Of a DNA stretch of 64,000 bases, positions 51,631 through 59,624 are shown in pieces (the first letter of the stretch is position 1; every line of letters starts with the position of its first letter). This stretch comes from Peribacillus simplex (GTDB taxonomy: Bacteria > Bacillota > Bacilli > Bacillales > DSM-1321). The stretch lies in the NCBI RefSeq assembly GCF_900156045.1, contig NZ_FTMX01000003.1:310001-374000 (forward strand). The letters are read 5' to 3'. The translations under genes and the position numbers were made by a program. Below the pieces are notes generated by a model. It was not told where the DNA came from, searched no databases, and saw only the letters and a program-made list of their open reading frames with translations.

Positions 51631-51664
51631 AAAAACCGTTTGGATTGATGCAAAATCATTTTTT
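51631..51664 (-). promoter_or_regulatory. Candidate ComK box upstream of ssbB
   Basis: AAAA-N5-TTGG, N8, AAAA-N5-TTTT. The second AT-box is perfect, the first has two mismatches, and the 8-bp spacing is one of the spacings known for ComK sites. In AT-rich DNA such matches also occur by chance. A TATAAT at 51793-51798 in the same gap may be the -10 of the divergent ywpF-like gene. Confidence 0.4.
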
Positions 51665-51892
51665 ATTGATTAAAATCAGGGGAAAAACGAATAGTTAACA
51701 AAATTAAATATTTTGCAAATTTTTATTCTATCCTTCATAATTTAGACAAATGTTGGGTTTTCATTTCATTAAGGGACTTTTTTTTAGTATGATATAATTA
51801 CCTTTAAAAGGATTAAACCGATATGTACCATTTCAAAATTTACGTTTAAGAGAGGTAATACCGCTCTTTCTTGCAAGAAACGGAGGAATTGG

Positions 51893-52327
51893 ATGAAATC
51901 ATTTAAATTGATCTCGTTGCAAATTGTTACTGAAAATTTAAACTTGATTGATATCGCATTAACAGATGGACTGATTATAAATAAAGAAAATGACGCCAGA
52001 ACATGGTTACTGGAAGCCTTTGTAGAAGAAAATCATTTCAATAAGCTTCAGCCCTCACTTCCCAATATAGACGGAGAGGTGTATATCCAGGCAGTCATTA
52101 CCAAAAAGGACAATGAACCGGCTTTGTTCCACACTGTTTTACGTACAATAAGAAAAGTGGGCAACCATTATAGCCTTTTATTCGTTGGCCACATCCAAAA
52201 AACACGGAGCAAATATGCAGAACTCCTTCTTGAAGATTTGGTCCAAAAAGGTCTTTCCGGCGATGAATTAATAAAAGAGTTCAAGCAAAAAATCCGCTCA
52301 AAGCCTAAATTAGCAACTAATAAATAA
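51893..52327 (+). CDS. ywpF: YwpF-like protein
   Basis: A 144-residue soluble protein (MKSFKLISLQIVTEN at the start) with no signal peptide or membrane segment. Length and opening match B. subtilis YwpF, and the neighbour ssbB (ywpH) is also shared. Function is unknown. A strong ribosome site (ACGGAGGAATTGG) precedes the ATG. Confidence 0.75.
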   Translation: MKSFKLISLQIVTENLNLIDIALTDGLIINKENDARTWLLEAFVEENHFNKLQPSLPNIDGEVYIQAVITKKDNEPALFHTVLRTIRKVGNHYSLLFVGHIQKTRSKYAELLLEDLVQKGLSGDELIKEFKQKIRSKPKLATNK

Positions 52328-52370
52328 AAACCCTTCCCTTAATTTCCATCCCTAATCGAATGCACATAAA

Positions 52371-52427
52371 AAAGACTGACTTAGACGAATAAGGATATTA
52401 ATCCTCTTCTTGCCTAAGCCAGTCTTT
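52371..52427. terminator. Bidirectional terminator between ywpF and the lipoprotein gene
   Basis: Long imperfect stem, AAAGACTG-A-CTTAG / CTAAG-C-CAGTCTTT, flanked by A-rich and T-rich sequence. Confidence 0.7.
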
Positions 52428-52442
52428 GTCATTCTGTGCTAA

Positions 52443-52748
52443 TTACTTATTTTTGTCGTCATTTTTATCGTCTTTAATCAAGTCATCGGCATCATTATCG
52501 ACGTTATCATCGACGTTATTATCGATGTCATTATCGTCGTTATCAAGCACTCCATCATCATCGTTATCATTCATATCGTTATTATCGTTGTTATCGTTGT
52601 TATCATTTACACCATTGTTATCATCTTCTATGATGTTGTTATCATCTTCTGGTGCGGGATTGTTATCATTATCATTCGTTCCACATCCAGCAAGGAACAT
52701 AATTGATAATAAAGATCCCCCAAGTAGTGCAAAAATTTTCTTCATCAT
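52443..52748 (-). CDS. Asp/Asn-rich lipoprotein
   Basis: A 101-residue predicted lipoprotein. The signal (MMKKIFALLGGSLLSIM) ends in lipobox LAGC; after the Cys nearly every residue is Asp or Asn, with repeats such as DNNDNND and DDNVDNDAD. The start at 52748 follows GGGAGGTTGCC. The DNA is built from GTT/ATC repeats, so the length probably varies between strains. Low complexity prevents family assignment; calcium binding or a surface spacer are possibilities only. Confidence 0.75.
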   Translation of the reverse strand: MMKKIFALLGGSLLSIMFLAGCGTNDNDNNPAPEDDNNIIEDDNNGVNDNNDNNDNNDMNDNDDDGVLDNDDNDIDNNVDDNVDNDADDLIKDDKNDDKNK

Positions 52749-52861
52749 TTTTGGCAACCTCCCTTCTTTCTTTATCATTAGATATTTTGCCCGAATGTGA
52801 AAATAACTTGCGCCCTATTTTAAATTTATAAAGAAAAATCCGTTTTGCTTACTCAATAAAA

Positions 52862-52890
52862 AATGCCGGACATATAAAATGTCCGGCATT
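52862..52890 (-). terminator. Terminator of fabZ
   Basis: Perfect 12-bp stem, AATGCCGGACAT / ATGTCCGGCATT, then TTTTTTA on the minus strand. Confidence 0.9.
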
Positions 52891-53036
52891 CAAAGGGAGA
52901 ATAGAAAGTTCAAAAACCGCTCTTGCTTTAAAAAAGCAATGCAGTGCTTTTTATATACACCGCTTCACGGTTCCTTAAACCCTTTTTCGATAAATATAGT
53001 TAAAACATTTCATTTCCTTTTCGCGGAAAATGAATC

Positions 53037-53465
53037 TTATTTGTCACCAAAAGCAAACATGATATCGGCTTCACATGCTGTTTCTCCATCTACCGTTGCC
53101 ACTGCTTTTCCTTTACCCATTGACCCTCTCATACGCACTATTTCCACTTCCAGACGCAGCTGATCACCTGGTTTAACTTGCTTCTTAAAGCGGCAATTAT
53201 CGATTCCAGCGAAAAAGGCAAGCCGTCCTTTGTATTCTTCTTGCTTCAATACGGCTACAGCACCGACTTGCGCTAATGCCTCTACAATCAAAACTCCAGG
53301 CATAACTGGATAATCGGGGAAATGGCCATTAAAGAATTCTTCATTTGCTGAGACATTCTTCAATCCAACCGCTCTTTTCCCCTCATCTATTTCTATGATC
53401 CGGTCGACTAATAAGAATGGGTAACGATGCGGGATAATTTCCTTTATTTGTGTGATATCAAGCAT
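53037..53465 (-). CDS. fabZ: (3R)-hydroxyacyl-ACP dehydratase FabZ
   Basis: A 142-residue hot-dog fold dehydratase of type II fatty acid synthesis, acting on 3-hydroxyacyl-ACP in the cytoplasm. The catalytic His lies in [15 protein letters not shown] (residue about 50) and the Glu in [11 protein letters not shown]. Opening [11 protein letters not shown] is diagnostic. It equals B. subtilis YwpB and keeps the neighbourhood flhP-fabZ. AGGAGGAACATGT precedes the ATG. A weak hairpin (53511-53535) separates it from the gene upstream. Confidence 0.95.
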   Translation of the reverse strand: MLDITQIKEIIPHRYPFLLVDRIIEIDEGKRAVGLKNVSANEEFFNGHFPDYPVMPGVLIVEALAQVGAVAVLKQEEYKGRLAFFAGIDNCRFKKQVKPGDQLRLEVEIVRMRGSMGKGKAVATVDGETACEADIMFAFGDK

Positions 53466-53592
53466 ACATGTTCCTCCTATGACTTAAATATTTCTAACTT
53501 AACATAAACTCGCCCCTGTCATGCAGACAGAGGCGTAGTTGCCATGTAATATAAATCCGATAACGACAGCAACTACTTCAAAAAACATGGAA

Positions 53593-53847
53593 CTAAGCGC
53601 CCTTGTTCACTATATCAATAATATGGGTCCATGTGGATTTTTGGAAAACATCCATTGCATGTCCTCCACCAATCACACTATATCCTAATAGTGCCCCGGA
53701 TAATACAGCAATGAAAATCAATCCGATAACAATGAGTAAACGAAGCCAAATTGGCAAAAGTCGGACCTTGATTCTAGGATTCGGCTTCGCCTCGACTTCC
53801 TTTATCTCTTCTTCAATTTGTTGTCTCATTACACGATTTTGTTCCAT
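53593..53847 (-). CDS. EpuA-type small membrane protein (RNA polymerase beta-associated label)
   Basis: An 84-residue protein with a charged N-terminus, a single transmembrane helix (about 33-55) and an extracytoplasmic tail ending STWTHIIDIVNKGA. RLLPIWLRLLIVI and the VFQKSTWTHIID tail are characteristic of the EpuA family, often annotated as a DNA-directed RNA polymerase beta subunit protein. The role is not established. It lies between flhP and fabZ. Confidence 0.75.
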   Translation of the reverse strand: MEQNRVMRQQIEEEIKEVEAKPNPRIKVRLLPIWLRLLIVIGLIFIAVLSGALLGYSVIGGGHAMDVFQKSTWTHIIDIVNKGA

Positions 53848-54014
53848 ATAGAATGTGAAAGCTCCTTTTAAGAAAACTCGCCGACTGATTTTCCCTTTAA
53901 ACAGAAATTCAGCAGCTATGCAAAATGATCGGCACGAATGATTCCCTTTGTTATGAATTCATTATAACCGATTTGCTCTAATTCCGCAGGGAGACATTTT
54001 ATTTACCAGAAACC

Positions 54015-54857
54015 TTAACGTATTCCATTGACCAATCCGCTCATTTGATCAGCCATCGTTACAGCCCGGGATTGAAATTGGTAAGAACGCTGAACATTGA
54101 TTAGATCCGTCATTTCTTTGGAAAGATCGACATTTGATGACTCCAGAGACCCTTGACGGACTGCTGCCCGGTTGCGGGAATCCCCTGTTAATGCAGTCAT
54201 GATATCGTCTTCAGTAACACCCAAGGCATTGAAGTTTTTGGGCAGGCCAAGTAAATTTCCGCCTAGCCGGTCAAGAAATTGCGGTTTCTTGACCGAGACG
54301 ATTCCGAGCCCAAAACTCTTTTCGCCATATTCTTCCGTATCCACCATCAATAAGCCATTTTCCGAAATCTTAATGTCTTTAATGTTTCCCTCAACGAGGA
54401 TCGGTTCACCATTTTCATCAAGGACTTTATGTCCAGCAGAGGTAACGAGCATCATTTGGTCGTTAGCATTAGGAGATAAATAAAAGGCCCCATCCCTTGT
54501 AAGCCTTGTATTGATCCCATTATCGTCTTGAACGCTTACGGTGAAGAACTGGTCATCCCGGGTGAATGCAGCATCAAGGTTGCGGTCCGTCGTCTTTAAA
54601 GCTCCCTGTGAAAGCACCAATTGGGATTGGCTTATCATAGCCCCTGTTCCTTGCCGGATGCCAGGTGTGGTCAATCTTCCTTTTTCCTTGGTCTCACTCG
54701 GTTGATTATTGAAACTCTGTGTCAATAAATCATTGAAACTCGTTTGGGTCTTTTTGTAGGCAGTCGTGTCCGCATTCGCGATATTATTACCTATTTGGTC
54801 GATTTTACTTTGAAGTTGGTTCAGCGTATTCGTCGCCGTCATCATCGTCCGATTCAT
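54015..54857 (-). CDS. flhP: Flagellar basal-body rod protein FlhP
   Basis: A 280-residue FlgE/FlgG-family rod protein. It has the N-terminal flagellar motif NTLNQLQSKIDQIGNNIANADTTAYKK and the C-terminal SSNVDLSKEMTDLINVQRSYQFQSRAV motif, which form the coiled-coil of the rod. In B. subtilis FlhO and FlhP build the distal rod. The ATG at 54857 is preferred (AAGGGGAAAAACC upstream). Encoded with flhO downstream of mbl, as in B. subtilis. Confidence 0.88.
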   Translation of the reverse strand: MNRTMMTATNTLNQLQSKIDQIGNNIANADTTAYKKTQTSFNDLLTQSFNNQPSETKEKGRLTTPGIRQGTGAMISQSQLVLSQGALKTTDRNLDAAFTRDDQFFTVSVQDDNGINTRLTRDGAFYLSPNANDQMMLVTSAGHKVLDENGEPILVEGNIKDIKISENGLLMVDTEEYGEKSFGLGIVSVKKPQFLDRLGGNLLGLPKNFNALGVTEDDIMTALTGDSRNRAAVRQGSLESSNVDLSKEMTDLINVQRSYQFQSRAVTMADQMSGLVNGIR

Positions 54858-54911
54858 GGTTTTTCCCCTTACATGCTCAAATTTCCAAAATCTTTTTTCC
54901 CTACTGTTCAA

Positions 54912-55751
54912 TTAAAGCCTGCCAACTTCATTGACCGCTTTATCCAAACTTTTATCATAGGCTTGAAGTACCTTCTGACTCGCTTCAAAAGAGCGGTATG
55001 CCGACATCATTTCTGTCATCGTTCTCGATTGATCAACATTGGAGCCTTCAAGAAAGCCTTGCTTAGTAGAAAAACCGACATCTGCAGCAGCGTATGCGCT
55101 AGGTAAATCCCCATCATTCACAGCCTTGTACAGGCCTTCCCCATCCTTCATGAGCTGTAATGACGGATCATCCGAATAACCGATGCCCATACGTGCGGTT
55201 TGAACATTTCCTTCTAAAATAACACCGTTTTCCGCTACTGTGAATTGATCGCTATCGAGCTGGATCTTTTCATTATTTTCGTTCAATACATAATGACCGG
55301 AAGGCGTAGTCAGATAACCTTGCCCATCCAGGGTGAAACTGCCGTTACGCGTATAACGAATAGCACCATCACCATCCTGGACAGTAAAAAAAACCGATCC
55401 TTGCCGACTCGTTTCTTCATTGATCGGAAGGTTTTCATCAACTAAGGAAATATCCGTATTAAGCTGGGTTTCCTCCAATGTGCCCTGGACAAATAAAGGA
55501 TTCGCCTCCTGTACGTAAACACCCGTACTGAGCCACCCAACCTTGGATAAGTTAGGCATGCTCAATTTGCTCTCCGTAGGAACCGTTTTACCACCCATGT
55601 TGCTTATGAGCATTTCCGGAAAAGATCTTACACTCATTTGATCCGCTTTATACCCTGTTGTATTCGCATTGGACATATTGTTTGTGAGCAATTCTGTGCG
55701 CCTTTGCTGTGTAAGCATACCGGAAGCAGCCGTATAAAAACCCCTTAACAT
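54912..55751 (-). CDS. flhO: Flagellar basal-body rod protein FlhO
   Basis: A 279-residue rod protein with MLRGFYTAASGMLTQQRRTELLTNNMSNANTTGYK at the N-terminus (the conserved flagellar helix with ANxxTxGYKA) and EGSNVDQSRTMTEMMSAYRSFEASQKVL at the C-terminus. It precedes flhP by 54 bp and presumably shares its mRNA. The ATG at 55751 is chosen over the GTG at 55760, because GAGGAGTG is the ribosome site. Its presence here indicates the organism is, or was, flagellated. Confidence 0.88.
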   Translation of the reverse strand: MLRGFYTAASGMLTQQRRTELLTNNMSNANTTGYKADQMSVRSFPEMLISNMGGKTVPTESKLSMPNLSKVGWLSTGVYVQEANPLFVQGTLEETQLNTDISLVDENLPINEETSRQGSVFFTVQDGDGAIRYTRNGSFTLDGQGYLTTPSGHYVLNENNEKIQLDSDQFTVAENGVILEGNVQTARMGIGYSDDPSLQLMKDGEGLYKAVNDGDLPSAYAAADVGFSTKQGFLEGSNVDQSRTMTEMMSAYRSFEASQKVLQAYDKSLDKAVNEVGRL

Positions 55752-56029
55752 CTTCTTCACTCCTCAAATTACATAACTTATCCCGTTCAATTTCTCATAT
55801 CTATCTTATCGGTCATGAACATCAGTATCTTAAGGAAAGGGACAGCATTAGGCAGAAGAATTTGTCTATATCGTAGGCTAGGTCAGATTTAAAGGAATGG
55901 TGTTAAATTCTCGATTAAAAGAAGAGGGCCTATTGCTCATCTGTACTAGAACTGCACGCACTATCACTATGCTTCACGTTTGTCTGAACCTTAGACCCCT
56001 ATCTTATGATGCGGATTTCCATCCGCTTT
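55752..56029. other. Gap between mbl and flhO
   Basis: About 280 bp. A short GCGGAT-TTCC-ATCCGC hairpin (56011-56026) lies just past the mbl stop; its T-run is on the plus strand, so it is a poor terminator for mbl. No other gene or clear promoter seen. Confidence 0.4.
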
Positions 56030-57031
56030 TTAGTTGAATTTGTGACGTGGCAATTTATCCATATTATCAAGCATGATGCCGGTTCCGATTGCTACACAAT
56101 CCATTGGCTGCTCAGCAACGAGTACTGGGACCTTAAGTTCTTCAGCAAGGAGTAAATCAATTCCGTGAAGCAATGCTCCTCCGCCTGTTAAAATGACGCC
56201 GCGGTCGATGATATCAGCAGAAAGTTCTGGCGGTGTCCGCTCAAGCACGCTTTTTGCAGCTTGTACAATGATGGAAACCTGTTCGCGAAGAGCTTCCTCA
56301 ATTTCTTCCGAGTTGACCGAAATGGTTCTAGGCAATCCCGATACCATATCGCGCCCACGGATATCGATGACTTCATTTCGGGAGCCAGGGAATACGGTTG
56401 CAACCTGGATTTTGATGTTTTCCGCTGTACGCTCACCAATAAGGAGCTTGTACTTCCGCTTGATATAATTTAAAATTTCATTATCGAATTTGTCACCGGC
56501 CATTTTAATAGAAGAAGATGTAACGATATCCCCCATTGAAAGAACGGCAATATCCGTTGTACCCCCGCCAATGTCCACGACCATATTGCCGCTTGGTTGA
56601 AAAATATCCATACCGGCACCGATTGCAGCCACTTTTGGTTCTTCTTCAAGGAATACTTTTTTTCCGCCGCTTTTTTCAGCAGCTTCTTTAATCGCTTTTT
56701 GTTCGACACTTGTTATGTTGGTCGGGCAGCAGATTAAAATTCTAGGCTTTGAAAGGAAGCCTTTCACATTCAATGTATTGATAAAATGCTTAAGCATCGA
56801 TTCTGTCACATCAAAATCCGCAATGACACCGTCTTTTAAAGGACGGATTGCGATGATGTTTCCTGGAGTACGGCCTACCATCTTACGAGCTTCTTCCCCG
56901 ACAGCAAGAACACGGTTCGTATTCTTATCAATCGCAACTACCGAAGGCTCATTTAACACAATTCCTTTACCTTTGACATGTATAAGAACATTGGCTGTTC
57001 CAAGATCTATCCCAATATCTCTAGCAAACAT
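56030..57031 (-). CDS. mbl: MreB-like cytoskeletal protein Mbl
   Basis: A 333-residue actin-family filament protein guiding side-wall synthesis. Phosphate-1 motif is DLGTANVLIHVKGKGIVLNEPSVVA (residues 8-32), phosphate-2 is DIGGGTTDIAVLS near 160 and the adenosine motif is GVILTGGGALLHG near 285. Length and position (next to flhO, spoIIID and spoIIQ) identify it as Mbl rather than MreB, which lies with mreCD elsewhere in related genomes. Confidence 0.92.
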   Translation of the reverse strand: MFARDIGIDLGTANVLIHVKGKGIVLNEPSVVAIDKNTNRVLAVGEEARKMVGRTPGNIIAIRPLKDGVIADFDVTESMLKHFINTLNVKGFLSKPRILICCPTNITSVEQKAIKEAAEKSGGKKVFLEEEPKVAAIGAGMDIFQPSGNMVVDIGGGTTDIAVLSMGDIVTSSSIKMAGDKFDNEILNYIKRKYKLLIGERTAENIKIQVATVFPGSRNEVIDIRGRDMVSGLPRTISVNSEEIEEALREQVSIIVQAAKSVLERTPPELSADIIDRGVILTGGGALLHGIDLLLAEELKVPVLVAEQPMDCVAIGTGIMLDNMDKLPRHKFN

Positions 57032-57330
57032 TTCTTAAATCCTCCTTGAATATCCTCACATATAACCTACTTCTGTCCTAATTGTTTATTTTACCATATT
57101 GCATTGACACAAGTAAGTATGAATTATAAATAAACACTAATAAATACTATTATTCCCTTTTTTGCCAATATGTAAAAAAGATCAGTGCCTTATGTACTAA
57201 ATTTCCGCATTTCCCCATAAAAAAATTCCGGCATGGAACCGCAATCAAGGTTAAGAAAAAAGCTGACATTACTTTCATGTCCCCTTATTCAGTCCCCGAT
57301 TCAATTCCAATTGCCGGAATGATTCAAGTA

Positions 57331-57603
57331 TCATTTAACGATTTCTTCTTCTCTTTCAGAACGTTTATATTTTAATTTTGTCGCTTCTCCACCTCTAAGG
57401 TGGCGAATGGATTTATGATAATCCAATATATCCTTCACTTCGTTAGCCAAATCAGGATTAATTTCTGGCAGCCTCTCAGTTAAGTCTTTATGAACCGTGC
57501 TTTTAGAGACTCCGAACTCTTTTGCAATGACGCGGACTGTTTTTCTAGTTTCCACGATATACTTTCCTATCTTGATAGTTCTTTCTTTGATGTAATCGTG
57601 CAC
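57331..57603 (-). CDS. spoIIID: Mother-cell transcription factor SpoIIID
   Basis: A 90-residue DNA-binding protein, nearly identical over most of its length to B. subtilis SpoIIID (HDYIKERTIKIGKYIVET at the start; VRVIAKEFGVSKSTVHKDLTERLPEINPDL helix-turn-helix). It activates and represses sigma-E genes in the mother cell. The GTG at 57603 gives the expected N-terminus and follows GGGGAGGTCGAG; the ATG 6 codons upstream overlaps the ribosome site. The C-terminus (SEREEEIVK) differs from B. subtilis. Located between mbl and spoIIQ, as expected. Confidence 0.95.
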   Translation of the reverse strand: MHDYIKERTIKIGKYIVETRKTVRVIAKEFGVSKSTVHKDLTERLPEINPDLANEVKDILDYHKSIRHLRGGEATKLKYKRSEREEEIVK

Positions 57604-58038
57604 ACCACTCGACCTCCCCAAATTGGATGTGAGAAGTGTGAAATGAGATTCGTATTTTTCGAATCGAATACCGCTGCCCTATAAACAATGAAAGATAGAA
57701 TTATTCACCTATTAGATAATTTGTAATAAACGATTCCTCACCTCAAACACTCTCTTTGCATGGTTTATAACATCTTATTAGCTTGGTTAAGAATATATGC
57801 CTAATGGGACAGGAGGTTTGGATTTATTTCTTAATTTCATCTGTTTAATTTCATTAAGCTAAAATTATTTCCCGAGAAATTTGTCAGAAATTCAAAGGTT
57901 TCAGCATATTGGCCGATATTTCCTCGAAAAAAAAAGGAAGCCGTTCAAGGTGTGAACGGCCTCCTTTTACCAAATTTTCAGTTGTTGTCATTCGTAACGC
58001 TTTAGGTTTTTGTTTTGATTTTATTAAAAATCTTAATC
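57604..58038. other. Gap between spoIIID and spoIIQ, with the spoIIQ terminator
   Basis: A strong stem, AAGGA(G)GCCGTTCA / TGAACGGC(T)TCCTT (57931-57968), followed on the minus strand by nine T residues, ends spoIIQ. The remaining AT-rich sequence should contain the spoIIID promoter, but I cannot identify a sigma-E site with confidence. Confidence 0.75.
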
Positions 58039-59016
58039 TTAATTAGATTGATTTAACGAATCTTTTAAAGAATCGCTTTCTTCAGTTGTATCTTCACCAG
58101 GGACAGAGCCTTCCTCATCAGTGCCACTCTCTAAATCAGTGCTCTCGTCAGTTTCGTCAACTGCAGGAGCTTGCTCCGTGCCAGTTTCAGATTCTTCAAC
58201 TGCAGGTGTTTCCTCTTTATCAGCTTCAGATCCTTCGACTGCAGGTGTTTCCTCTTTATCAGCTTCAGATCCTTCGACTGCAGGTGTTTCTTCTTTATTG
58301 GCTGAATCTTCAAGTTCGCTGCCTTCGGCTTCAGTTGCCGATTGAATCGCAGAAGCTTGTTTATCAACAAAATCAAGTGGGTTTAATGCAATGTTATCTT
58401 TTCTGATTTCGAAGTGTACATGTACGCCAGCCTCTTCATTGATTTGGCTTTTTCCAGCTGTAGCAATTGCTTGTCCTTGTTTCACTTTGTCACCGACTGC
58501 AACCTTAATGTCTTTAACAGATTGATAACGGGTAACAACGCCATCTTCATGCGTTACTTCAACTAAATTTCCAAGTAATGCATCGTCTTGAACTTTCGTT
58601 ACATTTCCACTTAAGGAAGCTTTTACATCAAAAGTCTTTCCATCTTCCATTGCAATGTCTATACCTTTGTTTTGCTCATATCTATTGTTGTAGAAAACCA
58701 ATGCTTCTTCTTGTGCCTTTTCATCCGCATTCACATCATAAAACTGTTTCTTGATAACCGATTTGTCTGCATCGGCTACAGGCATCTTGATTGTCTCAAG
58801 ATTACTATTAACCTCTACAGAAGGCTCACCATAGTTTTTTCCTGTTTCAGCTGATTCCTCTTTGCCATCTTTAGCTGAATCGTCAAAACTATTTTGTAAT
58901 AAGAAGGCCGCGGCTAAGATTATGGCTGCACTTGCGATATAGATTGCTGATAATGCCCAACGTTGTTTTAGTATACGTCGGATTGTGGAAGTTGGTTTCT
59001 TTTCTTCCTCTCTCAT
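58039..59016 (-). CDS. spoIIQ: SpoIIQ, forespore-mother cell channel protein with degenerate LytM domain
   Basis: A 325-residue forespore membrane protein. One transmembrane helix (about 22-42) precedes an intermembrane LytM/M23-type domain (about 110-225). The HVHFEIRKD motif is kept, but the first metal-ligand position, His in active M23 enzymes, is Asn116 here (QNKGIDIA), so the domain is probably inactive, as in B. subtilis. It docks with SpoIIIAH across the septum. The C-terminal 100 residues are an acidic repeat tail with 13-residue units (EGSEADKEETPAV). The ATG at 59016 follows GAGGTGAT. A sigma-F-like promoter lies just upstream. Confidence 0.92.
   Translation of the reverse strand: MREEEKKPTSTIRRILKQRWALSAIYIASAAIILAAAFLLQNSFDDSAKDGKEESAETGKNYGEPSVEVNSNLETIKMPVADADKSVIKKQFYDVNADEKAQEEALVFYNNRYEQNKGIDIAMEDGKTFDVKASLSGNVTKVQDDALLGNLVEVTHEDGVVTRYQSVKDIKVAVGDKVKQGQAIATAGKSQINEEAGVHVHFEIRKDNIALNPLDFVDKQASAIQSATEAEGSELEDSANKEETPAVEGSEADKEETPAVEGSEADKEETPAVEESETGTEQAPAVDETDESTDLESGTDEEGSVPGEDTTEESDSLKDSLNQSN
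58160..58316 (-). repeat. 39-bp coding repeats in spoIIQ
   Basis: Two identical 39-bp units (58199-58237 and 58238-58276) with diverged partial copies on both sides encode EGSEADKEETPAV-like acidic peptide repeats in the SpoIIQ tail. Confidence 0.85.
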
Positions 59017-59035
59017 ATTAATCACCTCAGCAATC

Positions 59036-59064
59036 ATTCTGAACATTTTGTTAAGATTATATAC
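59036..59064 (-). promoter_or_regulatory. Candidate sigma-F promoter of spoIIQ
   Basis: On the minus strand GTATA-N15-GTTCAGAAT. Compared with GTATA and GGNNANAAT, only the second base of the -10 differs. The predicted leader is about 15-20 nt and ends in the spoIIQ ribosome site. spoIIQ is sigma-F dependent in B. subtilis. Confidence 0.6.
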
Positions 59065-59168
59065 ATTCAGGAAAAAAAATTTTTAGATTTATTTTGTGGA
59101 AATGAAACCGATTTTATTCGTAGAATGGTAAAATGTTTGGTATCTTACTGTTGAAGGATGTTTAAATC

Positions 59169-59594
59169 ATGAAAAAAGCTTTTAAACTTGTGTTAACGTT
59201 ATTGCCTTTTCTATATATGATTGCCATTTGGATAATGTCGAGCAACCCCGATGATATGATTCTTGATCTTCCCTCATCCTCAATTGACCGATTTATCAAA
59301 GAGGCACTTCATCTGGTCGAATTTGCCCTTTTGTATATATTATTAGTTTCCGCCCTTGCTGCAAACCAAAAGCTGAAACCTGGTTTAAGCCTGTTGGCGG
59401 CACTTGTGGCTTGCCTTTACGGAGTTATTGATGAATACCACCAATCTTTCGTCCCATACCGCTCCTCTACCTTAATAGACGTCATAAAAGATATCATAGG
59501 AGTAGCTGCAGTCTATTTTCATGTCCAATATCATTATTTCAAGCGTGAACGGGGCTTTTTGACCATTATAGAAAAATTAAGCGCAAAAAAATGA
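59169..59594 (+). CDS. VanZ-like membrane protein (YwnJ type)
   Basis: A 141-residue protein with four hydrophobic segments and the VanZ-family motif VIDEYHQSFVPYRSSTLIDVIKDIIGV near residue 98. VanZ gives low-level teicoplanin resistance in enterococci; the chromosomal relatives in bacilli have no settled role. Convergent with spoIID, sharing its terminator. B. subtilis has YwnJ in this neighbourhood. Confidence 0.82.
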   Translation: MKKAFKLVLTLLPFLYMIAIWIMSSNPDDMILDLPSSSIDRFIKEALHLVEFALLYILLVSALAANQKLKPGLSLLAALVACLYGVIDEYHQSFVPYRSSTLIDVIKDIIGVAAVYFHVQYHYFKRERGFLTIIEKLSAKK

Positions 59595-59624
59595 GAGATG
59601 GGGATTCCCATCTCTCATTTTTTT
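59586..59624. terminator. Bidirectional terminator shared by the VanZ-like gene and spoIID
   Basis: 12-bp perfect stem, ATGAGAGATGGG / CCCATCTCTCAT, flanked by A6 and T7. It overlaps the end of the VanZ-like gene and touches the spoIID stop. Confidence 0.92.
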
